Source: FEN-1297 sp963787005 (GTDB lineage: Bacteria > Bacteroidota > Ignavibacteria > Ignavibacteriales > Ignavibacteriaceae). From it: DNA of 64,000 nucleotides. A program made the position numbers and the translations under genes. The stretch is from contig CAWBBX010000088.1 of assembly GCA_963787005.1 (NCBI GenBank), positions 1 to 64,000 on the forward strand, written 5' to 3'. Of the stretch, positions 43,503 to 51,751 are shown one piece after another. The notes beneath the pieces are model-generated. The model was not told the DNA's origin and searched no databases. It saw only the letters and a program-made list of their open reading frames with translations. How positions within the stretch are numbered: position 1 is the stretch's first letter; each line of letters opens with the position of its first letter.

Positions 43503-44282
43503 ATGAACATAAAACAAAAGCTCGATTATCATTATAGAGCGTTCGATAAATCTCAGATCTCACCCGACCCTCTGCAGTTCCTTCATATGTTTGACGACGA
43601 AAGAGATATTGAAGCAGTCGGCTTTATCGCTTCGGTCTTTGCCTACGGGAATGTAAAGCAGATCATTAAAACTTTGGATAAAATACTTAAGGCCGCGTCC
43701 GGATCGCCTTTTGAGTTCGCTGTTAATTTCGGGAAGAAAGATGCAAAGAAACTGGCAGGAATTAAGCACAGGTTTTATACGGAGAGGGATGTAATCAATT
43801 TCTTTAAATTGATGAGCCGCGCTTACGGGAAATTCGGATCGCTGAGAAATTTATTCATGCTTAACTATGATCCATCCGACAGGAACTTAAAGGCTGCGCT
43901 GTCGAAATTCTCGGGTCATTTTATCTCGGAAGGCAAGAAAACATCGAACGGAGGAGACATTAGCGGGGGAATGAAATTTATGTTTCCCCTGCCGGAGCTG
44001 GGCAGCGCGTGCAAGCGGATGAATCTCTTTCTGCGCTGGATGGTAAGAAAGGACGAACTGGATTTCGGCTTGTGGGAGGGGATTCCCGCTCATAAACTAG
44101 TAATCCCGGTCGATACCCACGTTGCCCGCATCTGCCGCGAGCTCGGCCTGACAACTAAAAAAAATGTAAACTGGAGAATGGCGGAGGAGATAACCGCGAA
44201 CCTGATGAAATACGATCCCGCGGATCCCGTTAAATATGATTTCGCAATATGTCATATCGGAATGAGAAAGATGATATTCTGA
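43503..44282 (+). CDS. TIGR02757 family protein
   Basis: A 259-residue protein of the TIGR02757 family (DUF2400), whose members show HhH-GPD DNA glycosylase-like features but have no proven role. The pattern DPLQFLHMFDDERDIEAVGFIASVFAYGNVKQI opens it, then KHRFYTERDVINFF, SGGMKFMFPLPELGSACKRMNLFLRWMVRKDE-type core and the ending DTHVARICRELGLT (the last like an HhH-GPD metal/Asp segment). No signal peptide. Start ATG at 43503. Stands alone. Confidence 0.85.
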   Translation: MNIKQKLDYHYRAFDKSQISPDPLQFLHMFDDERDIEAVGFIASVFAYGNVKQIIKTLDKILKAASGSPFEFAVNFGKKDAKKLAGIKHRFYTERDVINFFKLMSRAYGKFGSLRNLFMLNYDPSDRNLKAALSKFSGHFISEGKKTSNGGDISGGMKFMFPLPELGSACKRMNLFLRWMVRKDELDFGLWEGIPAHKLVIPVDTHVARICRELGLTTKKNVNWRMAEEITANLMKYDPADPVKYDFAICHIGMRKMIF

Positions 44283-44610
44283 TCTCTTAGATTAAAGAAT
44301 TTCGAAACTTCCCGCCGTTGTTTCCTCTTATATTTTTAGGATGGAAAGGAAAGACTCAACTTAAAAATATATAATATAGATACGATAAAGACGATTAAAA
44401 ATTTAGAAAAAATTTTTTCTTGACATTACCTTAACTATTAACTTATTTTTAACGTCGTAAAAAGGGGAGAAAACTTTTTCATTCAATTCAATCTCGCCCA
44501 AAATTTCGAGCCCTATTCAACGGATAATAAATCAAAATTTTTGCTTAATAAAGCAGCCTTAGCTACAACCAGTAAGAAACATACAGAATTCTGCAGATAA
44601 GGGGAGTAAA
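44283..44610. other. AT-rich spacer upstream of cluster A
   Basis: No coding signal in this spacer. Contains a promoter-like TTGACA at 44420-44425 and runs of A and T. The downstream part leads into a GTG-started frame. Confidence 0.4.
44420..44448 (+). promoter_or_regulatory. promoter-like sequence before cluster A
   Basis: TTGACA at 44420-44425 with TTATTT at 44443-44448, 17 bases apart. A sigma-70-like -35/-10 pair, although the -10 is weak and Bacteroidota-type promoters differ. Confidence 0.25.
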
Positions 44611-44853
44611 GTGTTAACAGATATTCGAGGCTCAAGTATATTTTATTTTGCTCTGTACCTTAACTATAACCAGCAAGCTATCCACGTTTCGGGATGCCGG
44701 TTAGTTCCCCGGATCAAAAATTCCGGCGGACATCCTGTGACCGTACCTTCGGTCCATCGATATTTTGATCAAAGATACGACGCGACTTATTTAAAGACGG
44801 CACCTCCTGGATTATTTACCCTCTTTGTAAAAATGACCCGAAAGGAGAAGTAG
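44611..44853 (+). CDS. possible leader ORF of cluster A
   Basis: An 80-residue frame starting with GTG. It has a good ribosome site (aaggggag, 4-5 bases upstream) and ends TAG 8 bases before the PorV-like gene, within that gene's own ribosome site. The translation is not recognisable, with many Pro, His, Tyr and a few basic residues. The DNA from 44690 to 44775 also folds well (GGATGCCGG with CCGG...CATCC; GACCG with CGGTC; GATCAAAA with TTTTGATC), so the region may instead be an untranslated structured leader. I give it as tentative. Confidence 0.3.
   Translation: MLTDIRGSSIFYFALYLNYNQQAIHVSGCRLVPRIKNSGGHPVTVPSVHRYFDQRYDATYLKTAPPGLFTLFVKMTRKEK
44694..44776 (+). promoter_or_regulatory. structured leader region of cluster A
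   Basis: Nested inverted repeats: GGATGCCGG pairs with CCGGcggaCATCC (four extra bases bulged), GACCG pairs with CGGTC just after it, and GATCAAAA pairs with TTTTGATC. Not matching any riboswitch consensus I know. It overlaps the tentative 80-codon frame. Confidence 0.35.
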
Positions 44854-44861
44854 TATCGCAT

Positions 44862-45923
44862 ATGATGAAAAATTATACCACTAGCTTCATTACGAAGCGA
44901 TTTCTGCCTGCGCTCCTATTGACACTTATAGTACAGATGGTTTTTATGTCGTCTGCCTATTCCCAGGTAAAATTGGCGCAGACAGGTTTCGGATTCCTCG
45001 ATGTAAGCACCGACGCCAGAGCAACAGGTATGGGCGAGGCGGTTACGACGATCGGCGGATCGTCTACGTCGATGTTTTATAACCCTGCCGGAATTGCGGG
45101 TCTGACTTCTTCGGTAGAGGCCGGTGTTAGCCAAATGAAATGGCTGGCGGATATCAAGTATTTCTCAGGTTCGGTTGCTTATGCGCCGTTCAACGGGAAA
45201 TACGGAGTGATCGGACTAAATTTTGTGAGGGTTAATTACGGTGAGTTTAAGTTTACCAGTGTTGCCAGCAACGAGCAGGGCTATACCGACTTAAACGGTT
45301 ATCCGGAGCCTTACGCGTACGCGGTGCAGCTGGTTTATGGCAAGGCGCTCTCGGAAGAGTTCTCGGTCGGCGGTAGAATTAAGTTCGCCAATCAAAATCT
45401 AGGACAAAGTCTCGTTCCGGTTTATAATCAGGTTATAGTCGATTCTGTTCTTACCACGGATACTTCCTTCGCGGTGAAGGACTATTCCTTGAGTGTGCTG
45501 GCATTTGATTTCGGTACAATTTACAAAACCGGTCTCAAGAGCCTTACGTTCGGCATGTCCATCAGCAATTTCTCAAGGGAGATTGCCTACGAGCGTGAAA
45601 GTTTCCAGCTTCCTCTTACTTTCAGATTCGGAATTTCGATGGACCTTATGGATTTTGTGCCGAGCATGGCGGGAAGCAGCTCATTAGTTGTTTCAGTCGA
45701 TGCCGTTCATCCGAGATCTTATTCCGAGTATCTGAATATCGGCGGGGAGTATGTCTTCATGAAGACATTAGCGATTCGCGCAGGATACGTTACCAAGCAG
45801 GACGATTACGGTCTGACCCTCGGAATAGGTGTAAACAGGTTCGGTTTTGCATTTGATTATTCTTATACGCCTCATAAGATTTTTAATAATATCCAAAGAT
45901 TCTCACTTAGATTCTCGATCTGA
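44862..45923 (+). CDS. PorV/PorQ-family outer-membrane protein (cluster A)
   Basis: A 353-residue outer-membrane beta-barrel with a signal peptide to about residue 35 (ending SSAYSQ). The family opening is present: KLAQTGFGFLDVSTDARATGMGEAVT, then MFYNPAGIAGL, followed by many beta strands. It is closely related to the protein at 61912-62925 (shared DARA-GxGEAVT, SxSMFYNPAG, YGVxGxxF, LAFDFGxIYKTGxKSLxFGM, NFSREI/VxYxxExFQLPL). PorV-like proteins are T9SS shuttle or attachment factors. Ends with R-F-S-I. It leads cluster A, 61 bases before the TonB receptor. Confidence 0.85.
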   Translation: MMKNYTTSFITKRFLPALLLTLIVQMVFMSSAYSQVKLAQTGFGFLDVSTDARATGMGEAVTTIGGSSTSMFYNPAGIAGLTSSVEAGVSQMKWLADIKYFSGSVAYAPFNGKYGVIGLNFVRVNYGEFKFTSVASNEQGYTDLNGYPEPYAYAVQLVYGKALSEEFSVGGRIKFANQNLGQSLVPVYNQVIVDSVLTTDTSFAVKDYSLSVLAFDFGTIYKTGLKSLTFGMSISNFSREIAYERESFQLPLTFRFGISMDLMDFVPSMAGSSSLVVSVDAVHPRSYSEYLNIGGEYVFMKTLAIRAGYVTKQDDYGLTLGIGVNRFGFAFDYSYTPHKIFNNIQRFSLRFSI

Positions 45924-45984
45924 AAAGATTCCGGTGAGAGAAACTAAGTTTTCCCGTGTGGTATACAATTAGAGGAGATTAAAA

Positions 45985-48900
45985 ATGAAATTTGCGCATT
46001 ACTTGCTTATAACTTTTGTAATAGGTCTGTCCGTTTCCCTGCTTGCAGGGACGACGGGAAAGATCGCAGGGAAAGTAACCGACGCTAAAACCGGCGAGCC
46101 GCTTCCGGGCGTCAATGTAATTATAGACGGTACTACAATGGGAGCCGCTACCGCATCGGACGGCTCATACGCAATATTGAATATCCCTCCGGGTACTTAC
46201 GATGTGGTGTTCAGCATGATCGGTTATGAAAAGACCACTGTTAAAGGGGTCAGGGTCGATATAGATTTGACGAGTTTGATCAATGCCCAGATGAGTACTA
46301 CCGCTTTGACTGTGGGTGAAGTGGTTGTTACCGCGCATCATCCCATTGTTATAAAAGACGTATCTAACAGCGTGTTTAATATACGCACCGAAAACATAGA
46401 GACGCTGCCGGTTAAAACGGTTACGGACGTACTTACATTACAAGCCGGAATCGAATCGGGAAGCAGCGGGATACTTGTTCGCGGCGGCGGCGCAAACCAG
46501 ACCGTCTATATGGTGGACGGCTTCAGGCTAAACGACGAACGCTCCAACAATCCGTATGCGGCAATCAGTCTTGCCTCTGCTAAGGATATACAGGTTCAGA
46601 CCGGCGGATTTAATGCAGAGTACGGCAACGTCAGATCGGGTATAGTTAACGTTATAACGAAGGACGGAGGCCGCACACGCTATAGCGCTTCTATAAATGT
46701 TAATTATGCGCCGCCTCAGCAGAAGCACTTCGGCTTATCGCCTTACGATGCTAACTCATATTTCAACCGGCCGTATACAGATCCTGCTGTCAGCTGGACA
46801 GGCACCGACAACGGAGCCTGGGATCAGTATACGCAGGAAAGCTATCCTTCATTCCAGGGGTGGAACGCGGTCGCGCAGAAAACCCTGCAGGATAACGATC
46901 CGACCAACGACCTTACACCGATGGGTGCGCAGAGATTGTGGGAGTGGCAGAGACGCCGCGCCGGTGATATAGCTAAACCTGATTATACAATCGATGCCGG
47001 GTTCGGCGGTCCGGTTCCGTTTATCGGGGAGCAGCTCGGCAATCTGCGTTTTTATGTTACTTACTTTGCCGAACGTAGTATGTTCGTTGTCCCGCTTTCT
47101 CGTGACGGGTACACCGATAATCATATGGAATTGAAACTGAACTCTAATATAACTCCAAATATTAAATTGACCGTGGTGGGGATTTACGGAGAGGATAATT
47201 CGGTATCACCTTACGAATGGACAACCGTTCCTAACGGCTATTTGATGAGGAGCCAATCTGAGGTTGCTAACCTTCTAACAAGCACCGAGGGCATGAATAT
47301 ATTGTACATGCCGGATAGGTACAGCCCGAGTTCGATCTACCGGAACGTCTTCGGTATTTCGCTTACGCACGTATTGAGTCCGACTACATTCTATGATTTA
47401 ACTATACAGCGAAACGAAAGCCGCTACAATACTTTTCAAACCGCCACTCGCGATACCTCAAAGGCATACGAACCGGTGCCCGGTTATTTTACAGATGAGG
47501 CGCCGTACGGTTATTGGGGATACAGCACCGGAGCTATCGACGGTGTTATGAGTATGGGAGGATGGATGAACCTGGGACGCGATCAGAGCGTAAACTCCAC
47601 TACTTCGTTTCTGCTGAGTATTACGAGTCAGATAGACAAGTATAACCAGGTTAAGTCGGGTTTTCAATTCTATTATAATGATTTTAATATTAACTCAGGT
47701 ACCTACAGTCCTTCAATGTCTACCTGGACGAGGAACTTGCAGTATCATATTTTCCCTTACAGGCTCGGTGCCTATGCTCAAGACAAGCTTGAGTTTCAGG
47801 GCTTCATAGCGAACCTTGGCGTAAGACTGGACTATTCAAATCCCAACACCGAATATTTAAATCTAGACCCTTACAGCGAACTGTACAGCGCCGGCCCGGG
47901 TAATCAAATAACCGAAGAAGCTCCTAAGCAAAAAGCTAATTCGGAAATGTATTTAAGCCCGCGTCTGGGGATATCCCACCCGATCACGGAAAACTCCAAA
48001 TTATATTTCAACTACGGGCATTTTGTTTCCGAGCCGTCGTCATCTTACAGGTTCCTTCTTCAGCGGGAATCAAACGGCCAGGTGGATTACCAGGGAAATC
48101 CAAATATGAAGTTCGAGAAGACCATAGCTTATGAACTGGGCTACGAGCAAAATATTTACAACACAGTACTTCTCCACCTTGCGGCTTACTATAAAGACGT
48201 AACTAATCAGCCGGGATGGATCCTTTACCAGAACATAAACACATCGGTTAATTACCGCAGTGCAGCGAGCAATAATTATGCTGACATCCGCGGTTTCGAA
48301 GTAACACTGTCGAAGATAACCGGGGGATGGGTGAGGGGATTTGTCAATTACACGTACGACGTGGTCACTTCAGGATATTTCGATGTAACGCAGTATTACC
48401 AAGACTTCAATAAGCAGCGGGCGTACCTTCTACTGAACCCGCAGCAGTCGAAGCCGGTGCCTCAGCCTTATGCCAGAGCTAACGTTGAAGTCGTTACGCC
48501 CGACAATTTCGGTCCTTACTTCTTAAATACAAACCCCCTTGGCGGAATTAGTTTAAGTTTTCTGGCAAGCTGGCGGGCGGGATCACACGCTACTTATAAT
48601 CCCAATAATATTCCGGGAGTATCCAACAACGTTCAGTGGGTCGATAATTACTCGGTGGATATGAGGCTGGCAAAAGATTTCCGCGGTACACTTCCCGGAG
48701 TGAATTTCCAGATTTATCTGGACATCACAAATGTATTTAACTTTAAATATCTAAACATGGCAGGCTTCGTGGATTCTTACGATTACCGCAGCTATCTCTC
48801 TTCTCTCAGTTTCCCCTGGGAAACGGGCGATCAGCAGGGTAATGACCGGATAGGCGACTATCGTCCCGGGGATGTGGCATACGATCCGCTTCAACCGAAT

Positions 48901-49038
48901 CCTAATAACGATCCGGCTATTACCAGTGCAAACAACAGGAGAAAGGCATCAAAGTCTTACATCAATATGCCTAACGATGAATCTATGGCGTTTCTTAATC
49001 CACGTCATTTCAGTTTCGGCATCAGGATTAATTTCTGA
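45985..49038 (+). CDS. TonB-dependent receptor with carboxypeptidase-regulatory domain (cluster A)
   Basis: A 1017-residue outer-membrane receptor. A signal peptide (about 1-22), a CarboxypepD_reg-like domain (about 26-110: GKIAGKVTDAKTGEPLPGVNV), a plug (about 115-230: VKDVSNSVFNIRTENIETLPVKTVTDVL, ... VRGGGANQTVYMVDGFRLND ... GGFNAEYGNVRSGIVNVITK), then a large barrel. The C-terminus is FLNPRHFSFGIRINF, ending in Phe as barrel-assembly signals do. The paralogue at 56611-59811 shares its organisation, including the odd DPTNDL.P segment followed by PDYxIDAxFGGPVP. No SusD follows. Ribosome site agaggagat. Confidence 0.88.
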   Translation: MKFAHYLLITFVIGLSVSLLAGTTGKIAGKVTDAKTGEPLPGVNVIIDGTTMGAATASDGSYAILNIPPGTYDVVFSMIGYEKTTVKGVRVDIDLTSLINAQMSTTALTVGEVVVTAHHPIVIKDVSNSVFNIRTENIETLPVKTVTDVLTLQAGIESGSSGILVRGGGANQTVYMVDGFRLNDERSNNPYAAISLASAKDIQVQTGGFNAEYGNVRSGIVNVITKDGGRTRYSASINVNYAPPQQKHFGLSPYDANSYFNRPYTDPAVSWTGTDNGAWDQYTQESYPSFQGWNAVAQKTLQDNDPTNDLTPMGAQRLWEWQRRRAGDIAKPDYTIDAGFGGPVPFIGEQLGNLRFYVTYFAERSMFVVPLSRDGYTDNHMELKLNSNITPNIKLTVVGIYGEDNSVSPYEWTTVPNGYLMRSQSEVANLLTSTEGMNILYMPDRYSPSSIYRNVFGISLTHVLSPTTFYDLTIQRNESRYNTFQTATRDTSKAYEPVPGYFTDEAPYGYWGYSTGAIDGVMSMGGWMNLGRDQSVNSTTSFLLSITSQIDKYNQVKSGFQFYYNDFNINSGTYSPSMSTWTRNLQYHIFPYRLGAYAQDKLEFQGFIANLGVRLDYSNPNTEYLNLDPYSELYSAGPGNQITEEAPKQKANSEMYLSPRLGISHPITENSKLYFNYGHFVSEPSSSYRFLLQRESNGQVDYQGNPNMKFEKTIAYELGYEQNIYNTVLLHLAAYYKDVTNQPGWILYQNINTSVNYRSAASNNYADIRGFEVTLSKITGGWVRGFVNYTYDVVTSGYFDVTQYYQDFNKQRAYLLLNPQQSKPVPQPYARANVEVVTPDNFGPYFLNTNPLGGISLSFLASWRAGSHATYNPNNIPGVSNNVQWVDNYSVDMRLAKDFRGTLPGVNFQIYLDITNVFNFKYLNMAGFVDSYDYRSYLSSLSFPWETGDQQGNDRIGDYRPGDVAYDPLQPNPNNDPAITSANNRRKASKSYINMPNDESMAFLNPRHFSFGIRINF

Positions 49039-49070
49039 TATTATTTAACGGCATAATTAAAGGGAGAATC

Positions 49071-51230
49071 ATGATGTTTCGTGTACACAAATTTTTAATT
49101 TTACTAATTACATCAGTTTGTTTGTTTTCCGTTATACCTCAGACTTTAGCACAGGTGTCCGAGACTCAGACAAGATACATAAGAGTCGGATCGCTTCAAA
49201 GCAAGTTTACGGCTATCGGCTCCGAACGTGCCTGGAACAATGTTTATTACGAAGGCCTTACGTGGCCCTCGGATTATCTTTACCAGGATAACGCCGTTAT
49301 TGAGCGTACCTATATCGGATGCCAGGATTTTACCGACGCGCTGAAGCAGCACTGGGATGTTTACTGCAACGGGATCTCTACCGCCTACGGCGATGTTACC
49401 ATCTTCCCGATGGAAATGAAAGAAACCGCAAAGTTCGCTAACCCAATTGTTTATGTTGACGGAGTTAATGTCAGCCTTCCTTACGCGGGAGATGTGGACA
49501 GTGTCGATGCAAATCAAGTAGCAGACCGCGTAGTTAACAACGTGGTAAACACATCCATGGGTATCACCATGACCAGACGGGTGTTTGCTTTCAGCCAGCA
49601 GTATCACGACAACTACTTTATAATCGAATATATCTTTAAGAACACCGGATATGTAAGATCCGAAAACAAGAAAGTTTTGAATGCCACCGTAAAAGGATTT
49701 AGATTCGGTTTTCTTAATCGCTACAGTGTTTGCCGCGAAGGCGCAGATAAGATGGGTTATGACCAGGAATACGGAAAGCACAGCTGGGTTACCAGGCGAG
49801 GCGAGGATTATCCTCAGCACGCCGGCGATGTTGCGGGGCTAACCGAATCCAGTCCTATTCCTGAATGGCTCCGCGCCGGTTTCGAGTGGACCGGTCAAAG
49901 AGCAGAGAATACATACGACAATATAGGCTCGCCCGATGTTATTACGGGTACCGGCAGGCTCAGCTCGCCTCAGTTCGCCGGTATTGTAACTCTTCACGTA
50001 GATAAATCTACCGCCGATAATTCAGACGACGTAAATCAGCCGGGTGTTCTGGGCTGGCACGCCGGGGATACGTATCCCAACCTCGGCGATATGTCGCCTT
50101 CAACGTATGTGCAGCAAAGAGACATGTACGATTTCCTTAGCGGCATTCCTTTCAACGGTAAAGGAAATCCTAACCAGAGAATGGATGAAGCTTATATGGA
50201 CAAACAGTCGGATCCGTGGAGGGTACACGGAGACGGCGGTGGCACGGGACTGTGGATATCTTACGGTCCCTGGGATATAAATCCCGGTGACAGCGTTGTG
50301 ATAGTATTAGCCGTCGGAGTTAACGGACTGGACAGGCAGACATGCTGGCAGATAGGCAGGCGGTGGATGCAGGCTTATAATAATTCTAGCGACAAAGGTC
50401 CCTTTACTCTTCCCGACGGATCAACCACAACCGATAAGAATGTTTACAAAGATACATGGGTTTACACCGGTAAAGATTCAATAATGAAGACCTTCAGCCG
50501 TGCGGTTCGTAATTACGATCTGGGATTTAAAATTCCCGAGCCGCCCCAACCGCCCCCGATTTTCAACGTTACATCGGGCGGTGACCGTATCAGCCTGAGC
50601 TGGGAAAAAAGTCCTTCCGAAAGCGAACCGGGGTTCGGCGGATACAAGATTTTCCGCGCGGAGGGGACGCCCGATACAGTTTTCGATGAAATTGTGTCTC
50701 TGCCTCCGGGATCAACAGAGTTCGCGGATGTAACAGCAAAGAGAGGATTTTCCTACTATTATTATATCTCCAGTTTCGGCGACGGAAGCAATAACAACTC
50801 GGGTGTTGCTAATCCGACCGGACCATTAATGAGCAGCCGTTTTTATACTAAAACAAATATTGCCGCGTACCTTAGGCGTCAGGCCGGCGGAAATATGTCG
50901 GATATCAGGATAGTTCCCAATCCGTACAATATTAAATCGGCGCAGCTTAATTATTCGGGCGAACCCGATAAGATCATGTTCCTGAATATCCCCGGACATT
51001 GTACTATCAGGATCTATACGGAAAACGGCAATCTGATAAACACAATTCATCACGAGGACGGAAGCGGAGACGCGAGATGGAACTCGAACACTTCTTCCGG
51101 ACAGGTTGTAGTTAGCGGAGTGTATATAGTCCACTTCACCGTAACCGAGGATTTCGCAGATCCAACGACCGGGGAGATAAAATACCATAAAGGGGATACC
51201 GCGTTTCAGAAGTGTATAATAATCAGGTAG
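49071..51230 (+). CDS. T9SS-exported FN3 protein paired with receptor (cluster A)
   Basis: A 719-residue exported protein with a signal peptide (1-27, QTLAQ). The N-terminal ~480 residues are a conserved, family-specific region beginning RYIRVGSLQSKFTAIGSE, with GITMTRRVFAFSQQYHDNYFIIEYIFKNTG and VTLHVDKSTADNSDDVNQPG. A fibronectin type III-like domain starts near residue 500 (SGGDRISLSW). The C-terminal ~110 residues have the T9SS sorting-domain layout: MSDIRIVPNPYNI, then IRIYTENGNLI, then a W-x-S-x-T segment, SGVYIVHFTV and the ending KCIIIR. The paralogue at 59837-61879 matches throughout. Function unknown; sorting to the surface via T9SS is inferred. Confidence 0.8.
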   Translation: MMFRVHKFLILLITSVCLFSVIPQTLAQVSETQTRYIRVGSLQSKFTAIGSERAWNNVYYEGLTWPSDYLYQDNAVIERTYIGCQDFTDALKQHWDVYCNGISTAYGDVTIFPMEMKETAKFANPIVYVDGVNVSLPYAGDVDSVDANQVADRVVNNVVNTSMGITMTRRVFAFSQQYHDNYFIIEYIFKNTGYVRSENKKVLNATVKGFRFGFLNRYSVCREGADKMGYDQEYGKHSWVTRRGEDYPQHAGDVAGLTESSPIPEWLRAGFEWTGQRAENTYDNIGSPDVITGTGRLSSPQFAGIVTLHVDKSTADNSDDVNQPGVLGWHAGDTYPNLGDMSPSTYVQQRDMYDFLSGIPFNGKGNPNQRMDEAYMDKQSDPWRVHGDGGGTGLWISYGPWDINPGDSVVIVLAVGVNGLDRQTCWQIGRRWMQAYNNSSDKGPFTLPDGSTTTDKNVYKDTWVYTGKDSIMKTFSRAVRNYDLGFKIPEPPQPPPIFNVTSGGDRISLSWEKSPSESEPGFGGYKIFRAEGTPDTVFDEIVSLPPGSTEFADVTAKRGFSYYYYISSFGDGSNNNSGVANPTGPLMSSRFYTKTNIAAYLRRQAGGNMSDIRIVPNPYNIKSAQLNYSGEPDKIMFLNIPGHCTIRIYTENGNLINTIHHEDGSGDARWNSNTSSGQVVVSGVYIVHFTVTEDFADPTTGEIKYHKGDTAFQKCIIIR

Positions 51231-51297
51231 CCGTGGACCGAAGGTAATTGGGATGAACCTGTTGGTGTCTATCTCGTTCAAACATCCTAAAAAAATT

Positions 51298-51330
51298 AAG
51301 CGAACCTATCATTGAGAGGTTCGCTTTTTT
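51298..51330 (+). terminator. terminator of cluster A
   Basis: AAGCGAACCT (51298-51307) pairs with AGGTTCGCTT (51317-51326), loop of 9 bases, with TTTTTT to 51330. Confidence 0.9.
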
Positions 51331-51620
51331 ATGTCACCCCTTCGGGATTTATGATCCCTCAGCAATGCATGAAATATTATTACATCCCTTCATGATTTAT
51401 TTATTTTTTTATTGATAATCAGTTGTGAACATACCCGTTTTAAAAATTCATCCCTTAGAGATTAATTTTTACGATTAATATATCCATTGCAACAAAATCA
51501 TACCTTGAGTTTACAAGTCAATAAGAATCTTATCCCTATAAAACTCCGGAGGAGTGATATTATTGTAGATTAAATTTTGATTAAGAAAAACAGAACCCCG
51601 AAGGGGTGGCATTATAACAA
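51331..51620. repeat. array of short CCCCTTCGGGG-type repeats
   Basis: Several related units in the spacer after cluster A. Plus-sense copies: 51331-51350 (caccccttcgggattt), 51382-51400 (catcccttcatgattt, degenerate), 51447-51463 (catcccttagagatt, more degenerate). Minus-sense copies: 51541-51564 (aaactccggaggagtgatat) and 51594-51618 (aaccccgaaggggtggcat). The best-preserved copies are hairpins with TTCG or GGAG tops. They look like remnants of a dispersed repetitive element rather than a mobile gene; no ORF is associated. Confidence 0.55.
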
Positions 51621-51751
51621 GATTTTTATTTTAGAAACTCACCTAATCATGAATGCGTAATGTAAGACTTATGAAACGGTTGTATTTCTAACATTTTATT
51701 CAAATATTAAGGCTTAATTTTTCTCTTCATATTATAAAGGAGTGATCCAAT

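Noticed and set aside
44694..44776. Leader region considered as a known riboswitch (TPP, SAM, cobalamin).
   Set aside because: None of the conserved cores of these classes is visible.
49146..49820. Minus-strand open frame of about 224 codons opposite the FN3 protein of cluster A.
   Set aside because: The plus strand is conserved with the cluster B paralogue; the minus translation is not recognisable.
51331..51620. Repeat units considered as a CRISPR array.
   Set aside because: Units are in both orientations and poorly conserved, with irregular spacing and no cas genes.
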